A stretch of DNA of 64,000 nucleotides from Acidimicrobiaceae bacterium. GTDB taxonomy: Bacteria > Actinomycetota > Acidimicrobiia > Acidimicrobiales > Ilumatobacteraceae. The stretch covers positions 62,001 to 126,000 of the forward strand of contig CANFGT010000007.1 of the NCBI GenBank assembly GCA_947446815.1, in the 5' to 3' direction. The notes under the pieces were generated by a model that was not told where the DNA came from, searched no databases, and saw only the letters and a list, made by a program, of their open reading frames with translations. Positions 7,674 to 16,670 of the stretch are shown piece after piece; within the stretch, counting starts at the first letter, position 1; every line of letters begins with the position of its first letter. The translations under genes were made by a program, and so were the position numbers.

Positions 7674-9328
7674 CCGTTTGTAATCGGCACGCGGCGATCT
7701 TTGCCGAATGCCTTTGTTGAAACACGAACACCTGGTGCACATTGGCGACGCTTGTATTCGTTGACATCAACAAGTCGTGCAATACGTGCAACAACTGCTT
7801 CGTTGAAACCAAGTTTCACAATTTCGCTGACCGTGAGATCGTTATCCACGTAGTGACGAAGAATCGGGTCAAGTTCTTCATACGGTGGAAGGCTTTGGTC
7901 GTCACGCTGATCAGGGCGAAGTTCCGCTGAAGGTGGCTTGCTGATCACTGTCTCCGGAATGATTTCGCGACCAGCACGCTCGTTGATGCGGCGGCACAGT
8001 GCAAACACTTGTGTCTTGAACACATCCTTGATGACGGCGTAACCACCAGCAGAGTCACCATAAATCGTGAAGTATCCGACAGCTATTTCGCTCTTGTTGC
8101 CGGTGGTGAGAACCATCCAGCCGAACTTGTTCGACAACGCCATCAACGACATACCGCGACAACGACTCTGCAAGTTTTCTTCGGTGAGATCTGGGTCGCG
8201 ACCTTCGAACGATGGTGCAAGCATCTCCAAATAGGCACTAAACGCTGGCTCGATTGAAATAACTCGATGGTCAATGCCCAGTGCTTTTACTAACTGATCT
8301 GCGTCATCCAACGAGCCTTGGCTGGAATAACGCGATGGCATTGCAACGCCATGCACGTTCTCTGCACCGAGTGCATCAACTGCAACCGCGGCAACGATGG
8401 AAGAGTCAATGCCGCCAGACAAACCGATCACAACACTCTTGAATCCGTTCTTGCGAACGTAATCACGTGTGCCGAGAACTAGTGCTGCATACACACGATC
8501 AAGTTCAGATTCAAAAGGAACGATGTCGGCCGGCGCAACAGTTCCATCTGCTGCAATGTCGACAATGGCGAAGTCACTTTCGAACGACTTCAGACGACAC
8601 GCAACAGTTCCATTCGCTGCGATGACAACACTGGAGCCGTCAAAGACCAGTTCATCTTGTCCACCCACTTGGTTGACATAGACAATGACCGCGTTGTTGT
8701 CGCGCGCACGCTGCGACAACATGTCTTCGCGTTCGGTGTTCTTTCCTTGATGAAATGGCGATGCATTGAGATTCAAGATCACGTGTGCACCATTGGCAGC
8801 TTGCGCTTTCACCGGACCATCTGCAAACCAAATGTCTTCACAGATGGAGACACCGACAGTCACGTCGTTTAACGATGCAACACCCGCAACGGATCCATCT
8901 GCGTTCTTTGGAACACCTGGCTCGAAGTAACGCTCTTCATCAAATACGGAATAGTTCGGCAACAGTTGCTTGCGATACACATCGCGCACGACACCGTTCA
9001 CGCACACAGCTGCTGCATTAAAAAGTTGCGCACCCTCGCGCAACACAAACCCGACGACTGCAGCACATGCACCAGTGGCCAAAGCGAATTCATCAAGTGC
9101 TTTTTGGTTGTCGGCGATGAACGCGCCCTTCAACAGAAGATCCTCTGGCGGATACCCTGTGACACTTAATTCTGGGAACACGACAACCTGCGCACCGGCC
9201 TGCACAGCCCGTTGATAGTCAGCCGACATGAGGGCCACATTGCCCTGCAGGTCTCCGACAATCGGGTTCAGCTGCGACAAAGCCACCCGAAGGCCCATTT
9301 TGGGGGCGGGAGCAGTCGAATTGGTCAC
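7652..9328 (-). CDS. nadE: glutamine-dependent NAD+ synthetase
   Basis: Makes NAD+ from deamido-NAD+, ATP and glutamine. The 558-residue product has an N-terminal nitrilase-type glutaminase domain with Glu in FPELSVTGYPPEDLL, Lys in RKQLLPNYSVFDE and Cys in VSICEDIWF. The C-terminal synthetase domain has the PP-loop VIGLSGGIDSS and GNKSEIAVGYFT. The end DRRVPITNGYR is typical for this family. It is convergent with the MFS gene and overlaps it by 22 bases. The next gene (glnII) is divergent across a 184-base gap. Confidence 0.96.
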   Translation of the reverse strand: MTNSTAPAPKMGLRVALSQLNPIVGDLQGNVALMSADYQRAVQAGAQVVVFPELSVTGYPPEDLLLKGAFIADNQKALDEFALATGACAAVVGFVLREGAQLFNAAAVCVNGVVRDVYRKQLLPNYSVFDEERYFEPGVPKNADGSVAGVASLNDVTVGVSICEDIWFADGPVKAQAANGAHVILNLNASPFHQGKNTEREDMLSQRARDNNAVIVYVNQVGGQDELVFDGSSVVIAANGTVACRLKSFESDFAIVDIAADGTVAPADIVPFESELDRVYAALVLGTRDYVRKNGFKSVVIGLSGGIDSSIVAAVAVDALGAENVHGVAMPSRYSSQGSLDDADQLVKALGIDHRVISIEPAFSAYLEMLAPSFEGRDPDLTEENLQSRCRGMSLMALSNKFGWMVLTTGNKSEIAVGYFTIYGDSAGGYAVIKDVFKTQVFALCRRINERAGREIIPETVISKPPSAELRPDQRDDQSLPPYEELDPILRHYVDNDLTVSEIVKLGFNEAVVARIARLVDVNEYKRRQCAPGVRVSTKAFGKDRRVPITNGYRAERA

Positions 9329-9408
9329 GCCCTGAGGCTAACCACCTACCCCGCCAAACCCTGTCCCCATAAGGCTTCCCGCCCCTGGGGGACCCATACC
9401 CGCACCTC

Positions 9409-9435
9409 TTTACACAGCGTTCACAATTGGGAAAA
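9409..9435 (+). promoter_or_regulatory. candidate GlnR-type binding box upstream of glnII
   Basis: The 184-base nadE/glnII gap holds TTTAC-N6-TTCAC-N6-GAAAA, three 5-base blocks at 11-base steps. This approximates the actinobacterial GlnR pattern gTnAC-N6-GaAAC. A glnR-like gene lies two genes downstream and glnII is a classic GlnR target. The match has mismatches, so this is a hypothesis. The rest of the gap is C-rich and ends with an AAGGA ribosome binding site 8 bases before the glnII ATG. Confidence 0.4.
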
Positions 9436-9512
9436 GGGAAAGAAATCCCTACCTGCCATCATTAAGGCACTCAGAAATCGGGATTTATCCCCCAGAGGCA
9501 AAGGAATCCTCA

Positions 9513-10526
9513 ATGCCAATTCAGGCCGAATACATCTGGATCGACGGAACGTCACCAACACCATTGCTCCGTTCGAAGACAAAGGTCATTCCTGACTTCG
9601 CTGGCTCAGTGACTGATATGCCAATGGATGAGTGGGGCTTTGACGGTTCCTCCACCGAGCAGGCAACAGGCGATGCATCTGACTGCATCTTGAAGCCAGT
9701 TTTCCAGTGCCCAGACCCAATCCGCGGTGGCAAGAACGTTCTCGTGTTGTGCGATGTGTACATCGCAAAGACCGGTGAACCACACCCAACAAACACTCGC
9801 GCTGCATGTGCAGCAGTTGCTGCAAAGTACGCATCAGAAGAGATGTGGTACGGCATCGAGCAGGAATACACCATGCTTCGCCTCGACGGTTCACCATTCG
9901 GTTTCCCCGTTGGTGGTTTCCCTAAGCCACAGGGTCCTTACTACTGCGGCGTCGGCGCAGGCCGCGTTGTTGGTCGTGACATCATCGAAGAGCACACACA
10001 GGCTTGCATCGATGCAGGTCTCCTCATCTCCGGCACCAACGCCGAAGTGATGCCTGGCCAGTGGGAATTCCAGATTGGACCTGGCGATGCACTCACCGTG
10101 TCCGACCACATGCATGTTGCACGTTGGTTGCTCCACCGCATCGCAGAGGACTACGACGTGGTTATCTCCTTCGATGCAAAGCCAATGAAGGGCGACTGGA
10201 ACGGCGCAGGTGCGCACACCAACTTCTCCACCAAGGCAATGCGTGAGGGCTACCCAGCAATCATCGCAGCTTGCGAGAAGCTTGGTACTCGCGTTCTTGA
10301 GCACGTTGAGAACTACGGCGATGACATTCAGAGCCGTCTCACCGGTAAGCACGAAACAGCACCTTGGAACAAGTACTCGTACGGCGTTTCCAACCGTGGC
10401 GCTTCCGTGCGTATCCCTTGGCAGGTTGAGCGTGACCAGAAGGGTTATGCAGAGGACCGTCGTCCAAACGCAAACGTTGACCCATACACAGTCACCCGTC
10501 TCATCCTTGAGACCGTCTGCGGCTAA
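9513..10526 (+). CDS. glnII: glutamine synthetase type II (eukaryotic-type)
   Basis: Forms glutamine from glutamate, ammonia and ATP. At 337 residues it is the short octameric/decameric GSII class. Signatures are EYIWIDGT at the N-terminus, MDEWGFDGSST, WYGIEQEYTML, GPYYCGVGAGR and GDWNGAGAHTNFSTKAMR, and a C-terminal RRPNANVDPYTVTRLI. Codon use is C/G-ending and strongly biased, which suggests high expression. A possible GlnR box lies upstream and a strong terminator downstream. Confidence 0.95.
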   Translation: MPIQAEYIWIDGTSPTPLLRSKTKVIPDFAGSVTDMPMDEWGFDGSSTEQATGDASDCILKPVFQCPDPIRGGKNVLVLCDVYIAKTGEPHPTNTRAACAAVAAKYASEEMWYGIEQEYTMLRLDGSPFGFPVGGFPKPQGPYYCGVGAGRVVGRDIIEEHTQACIDAGLLISGTNAEVMPGQWEFQIGPGDALTVSDHMHVARWLLHRIAEDYDVVISFDAKPMKGDWNGAGAHTNFSTKAMREGYPAIIAACEKLGTRVLEHVENYGDDIQSRLTGKHETAPWNKYSYGVSNRGASVRIPWQVERDQKGYAEDRRPNANVDPYTVTRLILETVCG

Positions 10527-10550
10527 GCCCAGAAAACACACACTTTGTGA

Positions 10551-10578
10551 GACGGGGGGCCGAAAGGTCCCCCGTTTT
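10551..10578 (+). terminator. rho-independent terminator after glnII
   Basis: ACGGGGG-GCCGAAAGGT-CCCCCGT followed by TTTG. The 7-pair GC-rich stem can be extended inside the loop (GCC/GGT with a GAAA tetraloop-like tip). It lies 25 bases after the glnII stop and separates glnII from the next glutamine synthetase gene. Confidence 0.8.
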
Positions 10579-10596
10579 GCTTTCTCAGTAGCCCTT

Positions 10597-10614
10597 TGCC
10601 CCTGACCGGGGGCA
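10597..10614 (+). promoter_or_regulatory. stem-loop just upstream of the glnA2-like gene
   Basis: TGCCCC-TGACCG-GGGGCA is a 6-pair inverted repeat ending 6 bases before the GAAGGA ribosome binding site of the second glutamine synthetase gene. It has no T-tract, so it is not a standard terminator. It could affect translation initiation or be a protein site. Nothing more can be said. Confidence 0.35.
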
Positions 10615-10633
10615 GACTGAAGGAATGAGCGAC

Positions 10634-11971
10634 ATGCTTGATCAACACCGCGACTACGTATTGCGCACAGTGGAAGAACGTGGAGTGCGCTTGGTGCGCC
10701 TCTGGTTCACCGATGTGCTCGGCACTTTGAAGAGCTTCGCCATTAGCCCTGCGGAACTTGAGAATGCTCTCAACGACGGCATGACATTTGATGGTTCATC
10801 CATCGACGGCTACTCGCGCACCGAAGAATCTGACGTGCTTGCGATTCCTGATCCGAACACGTTTGAAGTTCTTCCATGGGTGGACAACAAGTCCGCTGAA
10901 GCTCGTGTGTTCTGTGACATTCACAATCTTGATGGCTCTAACTTCAGTGGCGACCCACGTCAGATCTTGCGCCGCACACTTGATGCTGCTCGCGCACAGG
11001 GTTATGAATTCCTCATTGCTCCCGACATGGAGTACTTCTACTTTGAAACTCCGAAGCGTGGCGAGTTGCCGGTACCTCTTGATGAGGGTGGCTTCTTTGA
11101 TCTCACCACCACTGACGTTGCATCCTCACTTCGCAAAGAAACGATTCGCACTCTCGAAGTAATGGGCATTCCTGTGGAGTATTCATTCCACGAAGATGCA
11201 CCAAGTCAGCAAGAGATCGACTTGCGTCATACCGATGCGTTGTCGATGGCCGACTCTGTCATGACATTCCGCATGATCGTGAAAGAGATTGCTGCAATGC
11301 ACAATGTGCATGCAACGTTTATGCCAAAGCCTCTCGAAGGCGTGCAAGGTTCCGGCATGCACCTTCACCTCTCACTCTTCAAGGGTGACGAAAACGCGTT
11401 CTACTCCGCAGATGATCCGAACAACTTGTCGGCCGATGCGAAGGCATTCATGGCTGGTTTGTTGCGCCATGCTGCAGAGATCACTGCCATCACGAACCAA
11501 ACAGTGAATAGCTACAAGCGTTTGGTTCCTGGTTTCGAAGCGCCCGTGCACATCAGTTGGGCACGCAATAACCGCAGTGGTCTTATTCGTGTTCCTATTC
11601 CGAAGCGCGGAAACCCCAGTGCAACCCGCATTGAATACCGTTCACCAGACCCTGCATGTAACCCATATCTTGCGTTCTCTGTCATCCTCGCTGCAGGTAT
11701 GAAGGGCATTCGCGAAGGATATGAATTGCCTGCAGAAGCGGGTGCAAACCTCTTCCAGATGGACGATGCAGAGCTTGCGAAGTTGGGCATCAACCAGTTG
11801 CCACAATCTCTCAATGATGCGTTGAAGGTGATGGAGCAATCAGAACTCGTCCGCGAAACCCTCGGTGAGCACATGTTCGATTGGTTCCTTCGCAACAAGC
11901 GTCGCGAGTGGATGGAATACAAGACGCAAGTGACACCGTTCGAACTCAACCGCTACCTGAAGTCGCTGTAA
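10634..11971 (+). CDS. glutamine synthetase type I, GlnA2-like
   Basis: 445 residues from the ATG at 10634. I prefer that start because GAAGGA lies 9 bases ahead and the N-terminus MLDQHRDYVLRTVEERGVR then matches mycobacterial GlnA2; an ATG at 10625 would add 3 residues. Signatures are FTDVLGTLKSFAI, GMTFDGSSIDGYSR, FLIAPDMEYFYFE and QGSGMHLHLSLFKG. The adenylylation-site NLYDLP motif of GSI-beta enzymes is absent, so it belongs to the unadenylylated branch. Some actinobacterial paralogues act on polyamines or other amines, so glutamine synthesis is probable but not certain. It lies 7 bases upstream of the glnR-like gene. Confidence 0.9.
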   Translation: MLDQHRDYVLRTVEERGVRLVRLWFTDVLGTLKSFAISPAELENALNDGMTFDGSSIDGYSRTEESDVLAIPDPNTFEVLPWVDNKSAEARVFCDIHNLDGSNFSGDPRQILRRTLDAARAQGYEFLIAPDMEYFYFETPKRGELPVPLDEGGFFDLTTTDVASSLRKETIRTLEVMGIPVEYSFHEDAPSQQEIDLRHTDALSMADSVMTFRMIVKEIAAMHNVHATFMPKPLEGVQGSGMHLHLSLFKGDENAFYSADDPNNLSADAKAFMAGLLRHAAEITAITNQTVNSYKRLVPGFEAPVHISWARNNRSGLIRVPIPKRGNPSATRIEYRSPDPACNPYLAFSVILAAGMKGIREGYELPAEAGANLFQMDDAELAKLGINQLPQSLNDALKVMEQSELVRETLGEHMFDWFLRNKRREWMEYKTQVTPFELNRYLKSL

Positions 11972-11978
11972 GAACACC

Positions 11979-12674
11979 ATGACTTCGTCCGACATGATCG
12001 TTGTCTTCCCAGGCACACCATCACCAGATTTGGCGCGCACCCTTGACTTGGGTGGGTACCGATGGAAGGCCGTGTCTGGCGCAGATGAAGCGACGAAGTT
12101 AGAGCCGAAGAATGGCTGGATGGGCGCGATCATTGCGTGCGATGAAGAGTCAGAAGCAGCGTGGGCATTTGCTCGTGCACTTCGCAAGCGCGACAACCCA
12201 GTGAACTCGGTGTTGTTGTTGGTATCTGGCGCTCAGTTGGCAGATCTTGAATTACGCGATGACTTGTTTGACGACTTCTGTCTCACTCCATTCCATCCGC
12301 GCGAACTGGAAGCACGTCTTCGTCACTTGTTCTCCAACAATGGAGAAGGTGCTGCGGCACGACCTGAACTTGTGGAGAACTCCGGTCTTGTTCTCAACCT
12401 TGAGACCTATCAAGCGAGCTTTAATGGCGCATCGCTTGATCTCACGTTTATGGAATATGAGTTGTTGAAGTTCCTTGCGCAAAACCCGGGCAAGGTGTTC
12501 ACACGCGAGATGTTGTTGTCACGTGTGTGGGGCTATGAGTACTACGGCGGTGCACGAACCGTTGACGTTCATGTGCGTCGTTTGCGTGCCAAGTTGGGCG
12601 AAGAACACGCCAACCTGATCCAGACAGTGCGCTCTGTGGGTTACCGCTTCGGCCAAGGCCGCTGGGGCAACTAG
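11979..12674 (+). CDS. GlnR-like atypical OmpR-family transcriptional regulator
   Basis: 231 residues. The C-terminal winged helix (about residues 135-225) contains LDLTFMEYELLKFLAQNPG, FTREMLLSRVWGYEYYGG and ARTVDVHVRRLRAKLG, very close to actinobacterial GlnR. The N-terminal receiver-like domain (1-115) lacks the acidic pocket and phosphate-accepting Asp in a normal setting, as is known for GlnR, which senses nitrogen state without phosphorylation. Position right after two glutamine synthetase genes supports a nitrogen role. No sensor kinase is adjacent. Its stop shares the palindrome CTAG with the convergent CAP-domain gene. Confidence 0.85.
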   Translation: MTSSDMIVVFPGTPSPDLARTLDLGGYRWKAVSGADEATKLEPKNGWMGAIIACDEESEAAWAFARALRKRDNPVNSVLLLVSGAQLADLELRDDLFDDFCLTPFHPRELEARLRHLFSNNGEGAAARPELVENSGLVLNLETYQASFNGASLDLTFMEYELLKFLAQNPGKVFTREMLLSRVWGYEYYGGARTVDVHVRRLRAKLGEEHANLIQTVRSVGYRFGQGRWGN

Positions 12675-13327
12675 TTGCAGCTGCCGCCTGCACCAAAATT
12701 TTGTGTCCAGTAAATGGATTCTTGACCTTTGAAATCACCCGTAGCCACACCAGACCCAAAATGTCTGTATTCAGGTTTCATAATGTTTGCCCGATGTCCT
12801 GGTGAATTCATCCAAGCGACCATCACTTCTTCCACCGATCGTTGACCGACAGCAATGTTCTCACCAACAGTCTGGTACTCGTACCCCTGGGCTAATGCAC
12901 GGTCAGAAACTTGTCCACCATCAAGGTCTTCGTGCTCAAAGTAATTCTGAGCTGCCATGTCCTTGGAATGTTCAGTTGCAGAGCGAGCCAAAGCTGGACA
13001 CCACGTCAGTGCTGAGAGAGATTCTTTTGCACGTTCTGCATTGACAGAGTTCAGCATCAAACTCTCTTCTGCCGTGATCTGAACTGGCACCGTAGAAGTT
13101 TCAGAGGTGGAGCTGGGAGGCGCTATTTCAACGGTTTTCTGATTTCCCCTAGCGCCAAGGAAGAAACCTATTGATCCAGCCAGCAATGCCACGACAATGA
13201 CGACGGCTACGACTGCTGTAAGTGGATTTACACGCCACTTTTGCTCATGAAATCCCAGACATCCGCGCTCTCCGCATGTTTCACATGGAGAGTCAAAGGG
13301 GTCGTTCATATCCCAAGGGTTCGACAT
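12671..13327 (-). CDS. membrane-anchored CAP-domain (SCP/PR1-like) protein
   Basis: 218 residues from the ATG at 13327; an upstream extension in frame lacks coding character and runs through marC. The N-terminus is cytoplasmic and Cys-rich (CETCGERGCLGFHEQKW). One membrane helix follows at about residues 35-57, then a Ser/Thr linker and a CAP domain (about 85-218) with NSVNAERAKESLSALTWCP, FEHEDL, VGENIAVG and WMNSPGHRANIM. Bacterial CAP proteins are extracytoplasmic and mostly of unknown function. It follows marC by 2 bases, so they share a transcript. Confidence 0.85.
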   Translation of the reverse strand: MSNPWDMNDPFDSPCETCGERGCLGFHEQKWRVNPLTAVVAVVIVVALLAGSIGFFLGARGNQKTVEIAPPSSTSETSTVPVQITAEESLMLNSVNAERAKESLSALTWCPALARSATEHSKDMAAQNYFEHEDLDGGQVSDRALAQGYEYQTVGENIAVGQRSVEEVMVAWMNSPGHRANIMKPEYRHFGSGVATGDFKGQESIYWTQNFGAGGSCN

Positions 13328-13329
13328 GG

Positions 13330-13941
13330 TTATCCCGCGTGGACGAAGGCCGTAACGGAGTTTGCAATCATCTGCACTGCAATGGCAGCGAGAAGCATGC
13401 CCGCGACTCGAGCGAGCAACACGACGCCGGCTGGTCGGATCACCTTGACCACAAGACCGCTGAAGCGAAGCGCAAAGAGCGTGATGGAAAGCGTCACACC
13501 GATTCCAGCAAGAACACTGAACCATTCCGCAACATTGTCTGCACGCTTGAAGAAAACGATGGTGGCAACGATTGTTCCCGGACCAGCCAAGAGCGGTGTT
13601 CCAAGCGGAACCATGGCAATGGAAGTGCGCTGTTCCGGCGATGCTGCTTCATAGGACTCTTCATGACCTTTGCCATAAAGCAACTGGAGGGCCACCAATA
13701 GAAGAAGTAATCCACCTGCGCCTTGCAATGCAGGTACCGAAACATTGAGGTAATTGAGAATGCTCTGCCCACCAATGGCAAACAAAGAAATGACAGCAAA
13801 AGCAGTTGCGACTGCAAGATAGGCAGCACGATGACGTTCCTTGTCAGAAAGGTTCTTCGTGACGGACAGGAAGATAGGCGTATTCCCCGGTGGGTCCATG
13901 ATGACCAACATCGTGACGACGACTTCTCCGAATAAATTCAT
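13330..13941 (-). CDS. MarC family (UPF0056) integral membrane protein
   Basis: 203 residues with about six hydrophobic helices. Family signatures include MDPPGNTPIFLSVT at the N-terminus and the MVPLGTPLLAGPGTI block in the middle. The function of MarC proteins is not established; older links to multiple antibiotic resistance were not upheld. It sits 9 bases downstream of the channel-like gene and 2 bases upstream of the CAP-domain gene in a minus-strand group. Confidence 0.88.
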   Translation of the reverse strand: MNLFGEVVVTMLVIMDPPGNTPIFLSVTKNLSDKERHRAAYLAVATAFAVISLFAIGGQSILNYLNVSVPALQGAGGLLLLLVALQLLYGKGHEESYEAASPEQRTSIAMVPLGTPLLAGPGTIVATIVFFKRADNVAEWFSVLAGIGVTLSITLFALRFSGLVVKVIRPAGVVLLARVAGMLLAAIAVQMIANSVTAFVHAG

Positions 13942-13950
13942 GCTTGGAGG

Positions 13951-15987
13951 TTACTCGCGACCATCTTCGATCTCGATCACGTTGGAGTTCAAACGTGTGA
14001 GGACTACAACATCATCTGTTTTCGAGACGACAACATCGTTATTTGGATTCATTTGAACAAATGGAATTCCCGTTATTTCATTGATGGTTCGAATAGCAAG
14101 ACCAATTTCTCCGGTCGATACTCGAAGACGTTTTTGGACTTCTGACCACGAAAGAGTTTCATCGGAAACCAAGATTTCGCTTGCGGGAATACCTTGCAGG
14201 AATACGGGTGAATCCCCACCTAGCAAATGCCTCAGCACCGCACCATTTTCCGGATACAAAGCAAACTGCGCCATTGCACATGCGGTCAACGCCTCACTCA
14301 CCAACAAGTCATCTGCCATTCGCACTGCAGCAATGTGTTTGCTGGCGCGCTGTCGAAGTTCCGCCACCACAGTCATCGGCTGAAGATGCGATTCTCGACT
14401 TTCCAGGTGAACTCGACATGCCAAAACATCTGTCAGCACTTTGGCATCACTTTCCTCTTCGGATACCTCATGGTCTGCCATCACGATCACATGATCAAAA
14501 CGAGCTGCAAATGAATCATCGTCAAGTGGTTCATTCACGGCGGAACGAATAACAGTGTCAATAATGCTCCCAGCAAAATGAGGCATTCTTTCCACTTCGT
14601 CCTCAGAATGGAGCAGCAAAGTTGCAGTCGAATTTGATGGCACAACAAGGCTTAATTCACGGATCAGACCTGTCAGCCATTTGTTATGTCCAATAAAGAG
14701 ATAATGCTCCGGGGTTTGCGATTTGTCTCTTCCTGTTCGAATCGCATCCATTCCACTTGGAGAAAGTGACCAACTATTCATATAACGACGAACGGAGTTC
14801 ATACTTTCGCCCACCACGACGATGGAACGTCCATTTGCTTCATCATCCCATTGGGGCCAGAGTTCCACCCTCGATTCATCTGCAAAACCAATAGGAATAC
14901 ATCGATCTGCAGGCATCAGGCTGCCGAATGTTAAATCAGGATGAGGTGGCGCAACGACATAAATCTCATCGCCCTCGAAATCTAAAAGGTCTTTATAGAC
15001 AGCAGAGAGACCACGACTTCGCACAACATTGACTTCAATCTTGTTTCTCACAAGTGCCGGAGTGATCACCTGCATCTTCAAAAGCCCACCGAAAGTATCT
15101 TGACGAGCTGCGACTACTTTCTTGATTCGGGTACTGAACCGTTCAGCAATTTCTTCCGAATCAAATTGAGCGATCACTTGCAACGGATTTTCTATTGATC
15201 GACGTTGAGCCTGCGGAAGTTGCAAAGCCGCCAAAATTGCGAGAACCACACGTGTGTTCCCATGCTCGGAGTGATTGTCCAAGAGGCAAATCACCGCCCG
15301 AGCTTCATCAATTCGACCAAGCGTCAGAAGGTCATTCGTATTGTCACCATCTGCCCGTCGCACGGTAACCCACCCAGCCACATTACGAGCGGTATCGCTG
15401 CTCTGATCAATTTCGTCTTCTCGATGAATATGTTCAGTGATGTAATTCAAAAGCTCTATGGGATCTTTTTCCGTGAAAACAACGACCGATACGTCAACAC
15501 CTTCAATACGTGCAACTGCCAATTCCTCCATCAACTTTGAGGCAGCGTCGTTCCATCCAATAACCACCACATGATTGTGAAGATGCACGGGGCGCCGTCC
15601 GCGACGAACACCTTCAATTCGGCGTTCCAAACTGGAATTGATGATCGAGATGAGAGTCGAGACCAGCAACAAACCAAAGATGGTGACGGTCAGAAGAATG
15701 AGACGACTGGACCATGCCTGTTCCCCAGCTAACTGACCAGGGTCGATTGCTCGTTGCAGGATTTCCCACATGGAGTCAACGAAGTTGAGATGGTCACGAG
15801 TGGCATGAATTCCCGAAACTCGGACAATCGTGGATCCCACAAAAATGAGAACCGCTGTTCCGGCAAACAACATGAAGACTGCAGAGAAACTGCCCGAAAG
15901 CAGAGCACGGTCGAAGCGATTCATCAATCGATTACGCAGATTTCGCATCATTCCCCCCGTTGCACTCGGCCCCTGTGCCGACGACAT
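13951..15987 (-). CDS. CASTOR/POLLUX-like ion channel protein with RCK/TrkA-N type domains
   Basis: About 678 residues from the ATG at 15987; that start has a TACCCT box 4 bases upstream, while a longer version to 16032 would run into the divergent gene. Two membrane segments (about residues 32-57 and 92-115) flank a pore-like stretch with FVDSMWEILQRAIDPG. Then come RRGRRPVHLHNHVVVIGWNDAASKLMEEL and two Rossmann-like regulatory regions, the second near HYLFIGHNKWLTGLIREL. This layout is that of the CASTOR/POLLUX family (plant nuclear channels and bacterial homologues). The ion is not predictable from sequence. Confidence 0.8.
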   Translation of the reverse strand: MSSAQGPSATGGMMRNLRNRLMNRFDRALLSGSFSAVFMLFAGTAVLIFVGSTIVRVSGIHATRDHLNFVDSMWEILQRAIDPGQLAGEQAWSSRLILLTVTIFGLLLVSTLISIINSSLERRIEGVRRGRRPVHLHNHVVVIGWNDAASKLMEELAVARIEGVDVSVVVFTEKDPIELLNYITEHIHREDEIDQSSDTARNVAGWVTVRRADGDNTNDLLTLGRIDEARAVICLLDNHSEHGNTRVVLAILAALQLPQAQRRSIENPLQVIAQFDSEEIAERFSTRIKKVVAARQDTFGGLLKMQVITPALVRNKIEVNVVRSRGLSAVYKDLLDFEGDEIYVVAPPHPDLTFGSLMPADRCIPIGFADESRVELWPQWDDEANGRSIVVVGESMNSVRRYMNSWSLSPSGMDAIRTGRDKSQTPEHYLFIGHNKWLTGLIRELSLVVPSNSTATLLLHSEDEVERMPHFAGSIIDTVIRSAVNEPLDDDSFAARFDHVIVMADHEVSEEESDAKVLTDVLACRVHLESRESHLQPMTVVAELRQRASKHIAAVRMADDLLVSEALTACAMAQFALYPENGAVLRHLLGGDSPVFLQGIPASEILVSDETLSWSEVQKRLRVSTGEIGLAIRTINEITGIPFVQMNPNNDVVVSKTDDVVVLTRLNSNVIEIEDGRE

Positions 15988-16034
15988 GACTAGGGTACTT
16001 GAGGGCTTTTGACTAAATAGGGGTGCTCGCATTC

Positions 16035-16415
16035 ATGTCTTTGTCAAGGCACATATTTCAGCCAAATAGAGCAAGATCTATTGCCGGCAGTCTCCTTGTG
16101 CTCATTTCCCTGCTATCCCTTTCAGCATGCTTAGAAACGGTCCCCACGGATACTGATCCGGATGCCCCTCTGGTCACAGACGCTCCAAGTGACACCATCG
16201 GATTCCGAGACCCGTCCGTCCCCATCATCAATCCCGGAAGTGGCTTGCCAGATTTCGGCGACGGCTATACGAGCACGGATGAAGAGATCGACTGCGACAA
16301 TGCGGAAGACCTCTGTGACTCAGGTGCCTGGGCATGTGATGACATCGCCGACTACTGCGATATCGGACCTGACGACGGCAGCGATATTCCGGACGACTGG
16401 GACTGGGACCAATGA
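16035..16415 (+). CDS. small acidic lipoprotein
   Basis: 126 residues from ATG 16035 (a GTG at 16023 would add 4). A basic n-region is followed by a hydrophobic core and a lipobox LSAC with the acylated Cys at residue 32. The mature part is strongly acidic and ends in Cys-containing repeats (CDNAEDLCDSG, CDDIADYCDIG) that could form disulfides or bind cations. I know no family. It is divergent from the channel-like gene and is followed 44 bases later by the DUF4236 gene. Confidence 0.6.
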   Translation: MSLSRHIFQPNRARSIAGSLLVLISLLSLSACLETVPTDTDPDAPLVTDAPSDTIGFRDPSVPIINPGSGLPDFGDGYTSTDEEIDCDNAEDLCDSGAWACDDIADYCDIGPDDGSDIPDDWDWDQ

Positions 16416-16459
16416 GACCGTTCCAGAAGAACCGAAATTCATTAAAGGTTGGATAAATC

Positions 16460-16663
16460 ATGGGATTCATCTTTCGACGCAGTATCAACCTAGGTTTCTT
16501 CCGAATCAACTTCAGCAAGAGCGGAATCGGCTGGGGAGTTTCGCCACTCCCAGGTTTCATTTCATGGACGCGAACTGTCCATAAGAAGAGATATTGGACT
16601 TTCCGAATTCCAGGAACTGGCATTTCTTACAGAACAAAAATGAAGGGCCACAAGGCAAATTAG
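16460..16663 (+). CDS. DUF4236-like small protein
   Basis: 67 residues. It begins MGFIFRRSINLGFFRINFSK, continues SGIGWGVSPLPG, and ends with FRIPGTGISYRTK. The framework MGF-FRKSI...LSKSGIG...PGTGLSY is that of DUF4236, although the middle is diverged. The function is unknown. An AAAGG stretch lies 10 bases ahead of the ATG. It ends 7 bases from the convergent membrane-protein gene. Confidence 0.65.
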   Translation: MGFIFRRSINLGFFRINFSKSGIGWGVSPLPGFISWTRTVHKKRYWTFRIPGTGISYRTKMKGHKAN

Positions 16664-16670
16664 ACGGCTT

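Noticed and set aside
13328-13525. N-terminal extension of the CAP-domain protein
   Set aside because: The extra 66 residues are Arg/Cys/His-rich and overlap the well-supported marC reading frame; the ATG at 13327 begins a sensible protein.
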